Shown here piece after piece: positions 8,166-15,980 of a stretch of DNA of 64,000 bases. The notes under the pieces are model-generated. The model did no database searches, was not told the DNA's origin, and was given only the letters and a program-made list of their open reading frames with translations. Origin of the DNA: Mesobacterium_A sp034670065. Its GTDB lineage: Bacteria > Pseudomonadota > Alphaproteobacteria > Rhodobacterales > Rhodobacteraceae. The first letter of the stretch is position 1, and each line of letters opens with the position of its first letter. Made by a program: the position numbers and the translations under genes. Location of the stretch: contig JAXMOG010000003.1 of the NCBI GenBank assembly GCA_034670065.1, positions 314,324-378,323 on the forward strand. The letters are read 5' to 3'.

Positions 8166-8618
8166 ATGTCGGCCGATAGTGACCTGATCAAACTGTATTC
8201 CACGCGCATTCTTGCCTTGGCATCCGATATTCCTCACCACGACCGTCTGGAAAACCCGGCGGCCAGTGTCAAAAAACGCGCGCCGCTTTGCGGGTCTACC
8301 GTGACCGTGGATCTATCCATCAAAGACGGCCGTGTTTCAGAGTTTGGTCAGGATGTGAAAGCCTGCGCCCTAGGCCAAGCCTCTGCCTCGGTTGTGGGGG
8401 GGGCCATTGTTGGCTGCACTCTTGAACAGATAACCGAGGCCCGCGACGCTTTAAAAGCCATGTTGAAAACCGATGGTCCCACCCCGGATGCCCCATTTGA
8501 TGGGCTCGAAGTGCTGCGGCCCGCTGCTGAATACAAAAATCGCCATGCCTCCATCCTCTTGGCACTGGATGCATCGGTCGAAGCCATGACAAATGCCTTG
8601 CAATCACAATCGGCTTAA
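8166..8618 (+). CDS. IscU/NifU-like Fe-S scaffold family protein lacking the third Cys
   Basis: 150 residues of the IscU/NifU N-terminal fold. Two of three usual cluster cysteines are present (Cys42 in PLCGS, Cys67 in KACALG). The third, in the IscU HCSIL motif, is Ala128 (RHASIL), and the ACGD aspartate is also replaced. There is no isc or suf operon nearby. It may be a specialised or non-assembling scaffold relative. The ATG at 8166 follows GAGGAAAAGCC. It is divergent from hisI. Confidence 0.78.
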   Translation: MSADSDLIKLYSTRILALASDIPHHDRLENPAASVKKRAPLCGSTVTVDLSIKDGRVSEFGQDVKACALGQASASVVGGAIVGCTLEQITEARDALKAMLKTDGPTPDAPFDGLEVLRPAAEYKNRHASILLALDASVEAMTNALQSQSA

Positions 8619-8671
8619 CCGGCTGTTTGCATTCTGACAGATAAAAAGCCCCTGCAAGCAGGAGGCTTTCA

Positions 8672-10078
8672 ATGAAGATCGACACTTCCCTCGACCACCC
8701 GTCTCAGGATGCATCGCTGATACGTCTCAATATCGCCTCAACCGCCCTGGGCCGCGAAATAGTGGATGTTGGCGGTTTCCTTGAGGATCTGAACACGCAA
8801 TGTTCCGAACAGCTACTGGCGTTGGAGGCATTGCGCTTTGCCACAAATGCAGTGGTCGAAGCCAATACCGACGTAACCGCAAATATCGAAGAGGTCACCA
8901 GAACCGCCGAAGACACCCTGAATACGGTGCGCACCTCCATCGGGTATATTTCCGAAACTTCAGAACATTCTGTCGAACTGGCGGGATGGGTGCGCGCCAT
9001 CCACGAAAAAAGCTCAGCCATCGAAGAGATCTTGACTGAAGTTCGAAAATCCAACGATCAGATCGCGTCGATCGCGGCACAGGTCAATGTCCTGGCCATG
9101 AACGCAAAAATTGAGGCGGCGCGCGCCGGTGTCGCCGGAAAAGGCTTTGCCATTGTCGCCGAGGCGATCAATGATCTGTCCCAGAAAACAACTTCAGCCG
9201 CCGAAGAAATTTCCGCCTCGATCCAAAACATGGCCAATTGGATGAGTCAGCTTCAGCAGGGCGCCGAAGTATCGGCCCAGCGCGCCGCCACCCTGTTGGA
9301 ACGCGGTCAGGAATCAGACAAGGCGCTGAACTCAATTGAATCGCAGGTTTCCAAAGTTTGGTCATCTACGCAAAGCATACACGACCAGGTGACAACTGCG
9401 GATCAGGCGATTGAGCGGTGTGGCCCATCCATGTCCCAAATCGACGATTCGGTACGCAGTGTCTCTGAAGGCGTGAAAGTCACTTCGGAACGGGTCGACA
9501 ATCTCATCGTGCAATCCGAATCGATTGTCCAATCATCGCTGGAGTTGGGCGGCATCCCCCCGGAAGAGCAACGATTGATCACTTTGGTTCAGGATTTGGC
9601 CGGCCAAGCCTCTCAGGAATTTGACGCTGGCCTGAGCAGTGGCCGCATCACACCCGACGAAATATTCGACACAAATTATTTTCCCGTGCCAGAAACAGAC
9701 CCGCAACAGCATATGGCCAAATTCACCCGTTTTACGGATCGTGTTTTGCCTGCAATTCAGGAACCGGCTCTTGAACAGGATCCACGGATCGTTTTCTGCG
9801 CTGCTATCGACAGAAATGGCTACATCCCAACGCATAATGTGAAGTTTTCGAAACGACAGGGAACAGACGCTGTTTGGAATGCGTCCAATTGTCGAAACCG
9901 GCGAATTTTTGATGATCGCGTCGGTCTGAAAGCAGGCCGCAACGAAAGCCCGATCCTAATTCAGGTCTATCGCCGGGACATGGGAGGCGGAAAATTCATG
10001 CTGATGCGTGACCTGTCTGCGCCCATTTCCGTACAGGGCCGTCATTGGGGCAGCATGCGCCTTGCCTATAGTTTCTAA
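8672..10078 (+). CDS. Soluble methyl-accepting chemotaxis protein with C-terminal sensory domain
   Basis: 468 residues with no signal peptide or membrane segment, so cytoplasmic. The signalling hairpin is clear: QVNVLAMNAKIEAARAG (about residues 137-153) then GKGFAIVAEAINDLSQKT. The C-terminal 170 residues form a separate globular domain with DRNGYIPTHN, NCRNRRIFDDRVG and YRRDMGGGKF, a conserved Cache-like module of some alphaproteobacterial chemoreceptors. It would signal through CheW/CheA. The start is the ATG at 8672 behind AGGAGG. No che genes are adjacent. Confidence 0.88.
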   Translation: MKIDTSLDHPSQDASLIRLNIASTALGREIVDVGGFLEDLNTQCSEQLLALEALRFATNAVVEANTDVTANIEEVTRTAEDTLNTVRTSIGYISETSEHSVELAGWVRAIHEKSSAIEEILTEVRKSNDQIASIAAQVNVLAMNAKIEAARAGVAGKGFAIVAEAINDLSQKTTSAAEEISASIQNMANWMSQLQQGAEVSAQRAATLLERGQESDKALNSIESQVSKVWSSTQSIHDQVTTADQAIERCGPSMSQIDDSVRSVSEGVKVTSERVDNLIVQSESIVQSSLELGGIPPEEQRLITLVQDLAGQASQEFDAGLSSGRITPDEIFDTNYFPVPETDPQQHMAKFTRFTDRVLPAIQEPALEQDPRIVFCAAIDRNGYIPTHNVKFSKRQGTDAVWNASNCRNRRIFDDRVGLKAGRNESPILIQVYRRDMGGGKFMLMRDLSAPISVQGRHWGSMRLAYSF

Positions 10079-10083
10079 CCCAC

Positions 10084-10113
10084 AAAAAAAACGCCGCGCA
10101 GAAGCGCGGCGTT
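10084..10113 (-). terminator. Rho-independent terminator of the microprotein transcript
   Basis: AACGCCGCGC-AGAA-GCGCGGCGTT (10090-10113) forms a perfect 10-bp stem with a 4-base loop. On the minus strand it is followed directly by eight T residues (10084-10091 region), the classic form. On the plus strand no T tract follows, so its main job is to end a minus-strand transcript, here the one carrying the 39-residue ORF. Confidence 0.85.
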
Positions 10114-10146
10114 AAAGTAGCGTGCCTTGGGGAATTCCGTGTGCTT

Positions 10147-10170
10147 ACACTGATTGGGATAGATCAGTGT
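10147..10170 (-). other. Stem-loop in the 3' untranslated region of the microprotein transcript
   Basis: ACACTGAT-8-base loop-ATCAGTGT, a perfect 8-bp stem, lies between the microprotein stop codon and its terminator. No open frame of convincing quality covers this stretch. It could protect the 3' end or be an RNA regulatory element. Confidence 0.45.
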
Positions 10171-10249
10171 GAAGCGGTCAGGCAGAAAACCCAGCGCGAA
10201 AAGTTGGGACAGGATCGCGCGGGGTACGGACAGCACGCAAGCAGACGAG

Positions 10250-10369
10250 TTAGAAAAGAACAGGCGCGTGCAGGGCAGACACCATAAGCACTGCCAATGC
10301 CAAGACACCAATGGCATCTTGCACCAACGTGGAACGGGACGTCTCAAGGGTTGTTTTGATCTGTTGCAT
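10250..10369 (-). CDS. 39-residue single-span membrane microprotein, putative SOS-induced
   Basis: The ORF encodes MQQIKTTLETSRSTLVQDA followed by a hydrophobic stretch from about residue 20 to 36 and a short tail. The N-terminal half is polar and possibly amphipathic, and the rest is one membrane span. GAGGCGCGAG precedes the ATG at 10369. Upstream (10430-10454) lie three direct GTTC repeats matching the alphaproteobacterial LexA box, and downstream a stem-loop and strong terminator, so the transcript is a self-contained unit after recG. I recall similar short proteins in Roseobacters but no assigned function. A SidA/TisB-like role is inferred. Confidence 0.65.
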   Translation of the reverse strand: MQQIKTTLETSRSTLVQDAIGVLALAVLMVSALHAPVLF

Positions 10370-10429
10370 CTCTCGCGCCTCACTGTTCTTTGTTAACGCT
10401 TTGTTCTCATATGATGTCCGCAAAGTAAA

Positions 10430-10454
10430 GAACTTTATGAGAACATTTGAGAAC
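10430..10454 (-). promoter_or_regulatory. LexA-type SOS box with three GTTC repeats
   Basis: On the minus strand GTTCTCATAAAGTTC (10430-10444) is an exact GTTC-N7-GTTC match to the LexA site of alphaproteobacteria. A third GTTC lies 6 bases further upstream (10451-10454). The only gene downstream is the 39-residue ORF starting at 10369. It sits just after the recG stop codon. Confidence 0.75.
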
Positions 10455-10475
10455 AAAGAGGCATTTTCGTTCTAA

Positions 10476-12566
10476 TCACCCAACGCCCATCAATCGCACA
10501 GCCTCATCGCGCCGCATAAACCAAAGCAACAAACGAGCCGCTTTTCCGCGCGGCGTTTCCAGTTTTGGGTCGTCCGACAGAAGTTTTCGGGCATCTGATT
10601 GTGCGATGTCCATCAGGTCTGCCTGACGTTCCAAATCGGCAACCTGAAAACGCGGCAAGCCTGACTGGGCCGTCCCCATCACATCTCCGGCCCCGCGCAT
10701 TTTCAGATCGACTTCAGCAATTCGGAAACCGTCCTCTGTCTCGCGCAATGTCGTCAAACGTTTGCGCGCGCCTTCGTTCAGCGGGGGCTGGTACAGCATC
10801 AAACATGTCGATGCCGCATCGCTCCGCCCTACCCGTCCGCGCAATTGGTGTAGCTGCGCCAGACCGTAGTGCTCCGCCCGCTCAATCACCATGATTGTGG
10901 CGTTAGGAACGTTAACACCCACTTCAATAACTGTGGTTGCCACCAGAACCTTCAAATCGTTGGCGGCAAATCGGGCAATCGCGTCGTCCTTTTCCGCTCC
11001 CGGCATTTGTCCGTGCACCAGACCGACGGCGTCTTCACCCAAAGCGGCCCGCAAATGCGCAAACCGCGCCGTTGCAGCGGTCAAATCCACCGCCTCGCTT
11101 TCTTCCACCAACGGGCACACCCAATAGGCCTGCCGGCCTTCGGAAACAGCCTTGCGCAAATGATCGACAACCGCGTCCAACTGCTCCAACGACATGATCG
11201 CTGTTTTGATTGGCTGGCGGCCAGCGGGCTTTTCATCCAAAACTGAGACGTCCATGTCGCCGTATTGCGCCAAAGACAAAGACCGAGGGATTGGCGTCGC
11301 CGTCATCACCAGAACATCAACAGAGTCCCCCTTGGCCCCCAGTTCCAAGCGTTGCCGCACACCGAACCGATGCTGTTCATCCACAACAGCCAATCTAAGA
11401 TTTTGAAAAAACACATCTTTCTGAAAAACAGCATGCGTGCCCAGCAGGATATCGATTTTTCCGGCGGCAAGTTCCGCCAATTTTCGCTGCCGTTCCGCCC
11501 CTTTGTCACGCCCCGTTAACAGCGCCACACGCACCCCAACGATTTCCGCCAAAGGCGCCAGACTTTCCATATGCTGTCGCGCAAGTATTTCGGTGGGTGC
11601 CATCATCACACCCTGGCCGCCAGACTCCACAGCGATCAACAACGCGACAAACGCCACCAGCGTTTTGCCCGCACCAACGTCCCCTTGCAGCAAACGATTC
11701 ATTCGCTGCGCTGCCGCCATGTCATTGGCGATTTCATCAAACGCTCGAAGCTGCGCCCCTGTCGGACGATACGGCAGCGCCGCCAATAATCTGCGCCGCA
11801 AATCACCATCCCCAACCGTTGGATGACCCTTGACCGATTTTCGACGCGCCCGGATCAACGCCAAAGTCAGTTGGTGCGCAAAAAACTCATCATACGCAAG
11901 CCTTTGGCGCGCGGGAAAATCTGGGGAAATCGAGGCCAAACTCTGCGGGTGATGACAAGCGGCCAATGCGCTGTGCCAACTGGGCCACCCGGCCTGCGCG
12001 ACCTGGATCTGATCTGCCCATTCGGGAAAGTCCGGCGCATGCCGCAAAGCACCATCAACGGCTTTGGACATTGTTTTTTGCGTCACACCCGCTGTCAGCG
12101 GGTAAACCGGTTCGAACTCTGGCAGACTTCCCACCTCATCCAACGGCAACACATGATCCGGATGAACGATCTGCACAATCCCATCAAACATCTCGGCCTT
12201 GCCAGAAATCAACCGGTCCTGCCCTGTCGGCAACAGGCGCTGCACAAAATCGCCACGCGCATGAAAGAAGACCACCTGAAAACTGGTTCGCGCGTCCTGC
12301 ACCGTCACACGATACGGCCCCCCTTTTCGCGCAGCAGGAGTATGCTGTCCGATTGTCACCCGCACCGTAATCGTTCCCGGCAAATCAGCGTCCAGAACAC
12401 TGTCCAGCGGCCGTCGATCGATGCAGGAATGCGGCAAGGTTAACAACAGATCACGCGGAGCAGTGACCCCCAATTGTTCAAACGCGCGCGCGGTTTTCGG
12501 GCCAACGCCCGGTAGCGTTGTCAGGTCCGCAAAAAGCGGAAAAAGGGGCTCTGGCCGCCCTGTCAT
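10476..12566 (-). CDS. recG: ATP-dependent DNA helicase RecG
   Basis: 696 residues, the usual RecG length. It has the N-terminal wedge/OB region, Walker A GDVGAGKT, a DEQH box (VVDEQHRFGVRQR), the GLAQLHQLRGRVGRSD helicase motif VI and the C-terminal TRG region. It remodels stalled replication forks and branched DNA. The ATG at 12566 overlaps the ligA stop as ATGA, which decides the start and shows coupling. Confidence 0.95.
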   Translation of the reverse strand: MTGRPEPLFPLFADLTTLPGVGPKTARAFEQLGVTAPRDLLLTLPHSCIDRRPLDSVLDADLPGTITVRVTIGQHTPAARKGGPYRVTVQDARTSFQVVFFHARGDFVQRLLPTGQDRLISGKAEMFDGIVQIVHPDHVLPLDEVGSLPEFEPVYPLTAGVTQKTMSKAVDGALRHAPDFPEWADQIQVAQAGWPSWHSALAACHHPQSLASISPDFPARQRLAYDEFFAHQLTLALIRARRKSVKGHPTVGDGDLRRRLLAALPYRPTGAQLRAFDEIANDMAAAQRMNRLLQGDVGAGKTLVAFVALLIAVESGGQGVMMAPTEILARQHMESLAPLAEIVGVRVALLTGRDKGAERQRKLAELAAGKIDILLGTHAVFQKDVFFQNLRLAVVDEQHRFGVRQRLELGAKGDSVDVLVMTATPIPRSLSLAQYGDMDVSVLDEKPAGRQPIKTAIMSLEQLDAVVDHLRKAVSEGRQAYWVCPLVEESEAVDLTAATARFAHLRAALGEDAVGLVHGQMPGAEKDDAIARFAANDLKVLVATTVIEVGVNVPNATIMVIERAEHYGLAQLHQLRGRVGRSDAASTCLMLYQPPLNEGARKRLTTLRETEDGFRIAEVDLKMRGAGDVMGTAQSGLPRFQVADLERQADLMDIAQSDARKLLSDDPKLETPRGKAARLLLWFMRRDEAVRLMGVG

Positions 12567-14680
12567 GCGGAGCCGATCAGGGCCAACCACCCCGCCTCAT
12601 CGTAGATTTCGATCCCCAGTTCACGGGCTTTTTTCTCTTTCGAACCCGCGCCCGGCCCTGCGACAACGATGTCAGTTTTGGCGGAGACTGAGCCGGATAC
12701 CTTCGCCCCCAACGCCTCGGCAGTGGCTTTTGCCTCAGCGCGCGACATCTGTTCCAAAGACCCGGTAAAGACCACGGTCTTGCCTGCGACTGGGCTGTTG
12801 TCTGTCTTGGGCTGCTCGGCAGGCTGTATCTCAAGCTGGTCAACCAATTCACTCAACGACGCGCGCTCTGTGTCTTGGGTCAAAGTTGTCACCAAAGAAG
12901 AGGCCATAACCTCGCCAATACCATCAATCCCGATCAGTGCGTCCCACGCAGGCCCGCTGTGCGCAGCGGCGTCATCAACCGCAGCTCGCAACGCATCCCA
13001 AGTGCTGTAGTGCCGCGCCAGCATATTGGAGGCCACCTCCCCGACATGGCGAATACCCAAGGCAAAAATGAACCGCCCCAACCCGATTTTACGCCGTTCA
13101 TCAATGGCATCAAACAGGTTTTGGGCAGATTTATCGCCCCATCCTTCCCGGTTTTTTAACTGTTGAAAGCCACCGCCATAGTTTTGCTTGAGGCGAAAAA
13201 TATCAGCTGGAGACGCGATCCAGCCATCACGATAAAACTGCTCCACCTGTTTTGCGCCGAGACCTTCGATATCAAAGGCCGAACGACTGACAAAATGCTT
13301 CAACTTTTCCACGGCTTGCGCCGGGCATCCCATGCCACCGGTACAACGACGAATGGCATCCCCTTCTTCGCGAACCGCATCGGACTGACATTCTGGGCAA
13401 ACCGTGGGAAATTGATACGCAACAGCGGTCTCGGGCCGACGAGACAGATCCACATCCGCGATTTTCGGAATGACATCGCCCGCCCGATAGACCTGAACCC
13501 AGTCCCCCTCGCGAATATCACGTCCGCCGCGGATCTCTTCTCCTTTGGAGTCACGCCCGGATATGTAGTCTTCGTTGTGCAATGTCGCGTTGGATACGAC
13601 CACACCGCCCACCGTAACTGGGGTCAGCCGGGCAACCGGGCTTAACGCACCGGTGCGGCCCACCTGAATTTCGATCTTTTCCAACTTGGTCCAGGCCAGC
13701 TCAGCCGGAAATTTATGCGCAATGGCCCATCGAGGCGTGGTTGACCGAAAGCCCAACCGCTGCTGATAGCCCAGGTCATCCACCTTGTAGACGACCCCAT
13801 CAACATCATATCCCAACTCGGCGCGATCAGCTTCGATCTGCCGATAATGCGTCAACATTTCCTCTACGCCGCCGCATCGTTTGGTCAGGTCGTTGGTTTG
13901 AAATCCAAACGCCCGCAACTGGTCAATTGCACCATTTTGTGTATCAGAAAGAGGCGCGGACAATTCTCCCCAGGCATAGGCAAAAAACCTCAGCGGCCTA
14001 GACTTGGTGATTTCGGAATCCAATTGACGTAAGGACCCCGCAGCTGCATTTCGTGGATTGGCGAAGGCCTTTCCGCCACGTTCTGCCTGGCGCGCGTTCA
14101 GTGCAGCAAAATCAGCGTGGCTCATGTAGACTTCGCCACGCACTTCCAACAGGTCGGGAGCGTTGTGCAATCGTTGAGGAATATCCTGGATCGTCAGCGC
14201 ATTGGCGGTGACGTTCTCTCCGGTTTCGCCATCACCTCGCGTTGCAGCCTGTACCAGAACCCCGCCTTCATACCGCAGGCTCAGCGATAGACCGTCAATC
14301 TTGGGCTCTGCGGTGAACGCCAGTTTGTCCGCGCCAGACAATCCCAAATAGCGTCGGACACGTTGATCAAAATCAGCAATATCCGCGTCTTCAAACGCAT
14401 TGGACAACGACATCATTCGCTGAGCATGCGCAACCTTGGAAAAACCCTCTGCCGGGGCTGCACCGACTTGCTCGCTGGGGCTGTCCGTGCGTTTCAGTTC
14501 GGGAAACGCATCTTCAATCAGACGATTGCGTGCTTTTAGAGCATCATATTCGGCGTCTGTAATTTCGGGCGTATCATCGGTGTGATACGCCGTGTTGGCA
14601 GCTGCAAGTATCGTGGCCAGCCTTGCCAGCTCCGCCTCAGCTTCCAGCGACGTTAAATCCGCAACTGGTTTATCAGCCAT
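12563..14680 (-). CDS. ligA: NAD-dependent DNA ligase LigA
   Basis: 705 residues. The order is Ia domain, adenylation domain with KIDG (nucleophile Lys127), OB fold, a zinc finger (CPEC ... CTGGMGC), helix-hairpin-helix repeats, and a C-terminal BRCT domain with GKTVVFTGSLEQMSR. It seals nicks in replication and repair. I chose the ATG at 14680 (MADKPVADLT); an upstream in-frame start would add 8 residues. It is followed with a 4-base overlap by recG. Confidence 0.95.
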   Translation of the reverse strand: MADKPVADLTSLEAEAELARLATILAAANTAYHTDDTPEITDAEYDALKARNRLIEDAFPELKRTDSPSEQVGAAPAEGFSKVAHAQRMMSLSNAFEDADIADFDQRVRRYLGLSGADKLAFTAEPKIDGLSLSLRYEGGVLVQAATRGDGETGENVTANALTIQDIPQRLHNAPDLLEVRGEVYMSHADFAALNARQAERGGKAFANPRNAAAGSLRQLDSEITKSRPLRFFAYAWGELSAPLSDTQNGAIDQLRAFGFQTNDLTKRCGGVEEMLTHYRQIEADRAELGYDVDGVVYKVDDLGYQQRLGFRSTTPRWAIAHKFPAELAWTKLEKIEIQVGRTGALSPVARLTPVTVGGVVVSNATLHNEDYISGRDSKGEEIRGGRDIREGDWVQVYRAGDVIPKIADVDLSRRPETAVAYQFPTVCPECQSDAVREEGDAIRRCTGGMGCPAQAVEKLKHFVSRSAFDIEGLGAKQVEQFYRDGWIASPADIFRLKQNYGGGFQQLKNREGWGDKSAQNLFDAIDERRKIGLGRFIFALGIRHVGEVASNMLARHYSTWDALRAAVDDAAAHSGPAWDALIGIDGIGEVMASSLVTTLTQDTERASLSELVDQLEIQPAEQPKTDNSPVAGKTVVFTGSLEQMSRAEAKATAEALGAKVSGSVSAKTDIVVAGPGAGSKEKKARELGIEIYDEAGWLALIGSA

Positions 14681-14754
14681 GTCATCCACCCACCCGGTCA
14701 GCAATGCGCAAAGTGATAGGGCGGCGGCTCAATAACGTCCAGCGGCAGGTTGCG

Positions 14755-15474
14755 CTAAATCACGGATGCGACAGGCGCGTCGAACTCACCAACTTGCGGA
14801 GATGGATCTCGCAAAACGTATCCACGGCCCCAAACTGTTTCAATATGACTGTCGGTGCCTGTCGCCTCACTCAACTTTTTTCGCAACTTGCAGATGAAGA
14901 CATCAATGATCTTCAGTTCCGGCTCGTCCATCCCGCCATATAGGTGGTTCAGGAACATCTCTTTGGTCAGCGTGGTGCCTTTGCGCAGGCTCAAAAGCTC
15001 CAACATCTGATATTCCTTGCCTGTCAGATGAACCGGCTTACCGTCAACATCCACCGTTTTCGCGTCCAGATTCACGGCGACCTTTCCCGTGCGGATAATC
15101 GATTGCGAATGGCCTTTTGACCGGCGAATAATTGCGTGGATTCGGGCCACCAGCTCTTCTCGATGGAACGGTTTCGTCAGGTAGTCATCCGCCCCAAAAC
15201 CGAACCCCTTCAGCTTGCTTTCTGTGTTGTCTTCCCCAGACAAAATAAGGATTGGCGTATCCACACGGGCCAGTCGCAACTGGCGCAACACTTCATAGCC
15301 GGTCATGTCTGGCAGGTTCAGATCCAGCAGAACCAGATCATAGTCGTACAGCTTGGCAAGATCGATGCCTTCTTCCCCAAGATCGGTCGCATAAACATTG
15401 AGGTTTGCGTTCGTCAGCATCATCTCAATGCTCTTGGATGTTGTTGGGTCGTCTTCAACCAGCAGTACGCGCAT
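14755..15474 (-). CDS. ctrA: Cell-cycle/motility response regulator CtrA
   Basis: 239 residues. The receiver begins MRVLLVEDDP with phospho-acceptor Asp51, and the OmpR-type winged-helix domain contains KEYQMLELLSLRKGTTLTKE, the near-invariant CtrA recognition region. In Caulobacter it controls the cell cycle; in Rhodobacterales it mainly drives motility and gene-transfer-agent genes (family knowledge). The ATG at 15474 follows AAGGAGG. The gene for its inhibitor SciP lies just upstream on the same strand. Confidence 0.95.
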   Translation of the reverse strand: MRVLLVEDDPTTSKSIEMMLTNANLNVYATDLGEEGIDLAKLYDYDLVLLDLNLPDMTGYEVLRQLRLARVDTPILILSGEDNTESKLKGFGFGADDYLTKPFHREELVARIHAIIRRSKGHSQSIIRTGKVAVNLDAKTVDVDGKPVHLTGKEYQMLELLSLRKGTTLTKEMFLNHLYGGMDEPELKIIDVFICKLRKKLSEATGTDSHIETVWGRGYVLRDPSPQVGEFDAPVASVI

Positions 15475-15571
15475 AGTATCCCTCCTTGTTTTTGATCCGA
15501 TTGTCTTCACGCACCCTGAACACAATTAGTTAATTGGGGGTTACTTTATCTGCTCATCAGAACGACGCAAC

Positions 15572-15859
15572 CTAAAGTTGATTTTTGGATCGAAGCTTTT
15601 GTATTGCCGTCGCTTTTAAACCTTCGGGCCCATGCAGCGCTGCTGCTCGTATCCATTCGCTCAACTCATCATCACTAAGCGCATATGTGGCCTTTGCATC
15701 TTCGCGCGTGATCAATCCATATAGTATGCCACGCACCACTGCGGCCTTTCGTGACGCGACCCATCGCCGTGTCTTCGGATCGGGAAGATCCGCCTGTGTC
15801 AGAACCGTGCCATCCGGCAGCTTTACGGCGCGCGGGCCACTAGATTTTTTCAGGTACAT
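15572..15859 (-). CDS. sciP: DUF1153 protein, CtrA inhibitor SciP
   Basis: 95 residues, close to Caulobacter SciP (93). The DUF1153 core LPDGTVLTQADLP, RRWVASRKAAVV and TYALSDDELSEW (helix-turn-helix) is intact. SciP binds CtrA and blocks its recruitment of RNA polymerase. The ATG at 15859 follows GAGGTGAG. It lies 97 bp upstream of ctrA on the same strand, so the two could be co-transcribed. Confidence 0.88.
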   Translation of the reverse strand: MYLKKSSGPRAVKLPDGTVLTQADLPDPKTRRWVASRKAAVVRGILYGLITREDAKATYALSDDELSEWIRAAALHGPEGLKATAIQKLRSKNQL

Positions 15860-15980
15860 ACTCTCACCTCAAACCGAGACGTCCGAGGTTTTCGCCATAG
15901 GCGTTTAAAGAGCTATGAAACCGGACCTTGAGAGTGGCTTGCATTTTCATATATTCCGCAAGGAACAAAGGACTCATCTC

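Noticed and set aside
10075..10383. 102-codon minus frame overlapping the microprotein
   Set aside because: It has no ribosome site, runs through the terminator stem and lacks protein-like composition. The 39-residue frame fits the signals better.
15526..15571. TTAAC-like half-site for CtrA upstream of ctrA
   Set aside because: Only a half-site near 15529-15540 and no TTAA-N7-TTAA; such short motifs are frequent by chance.
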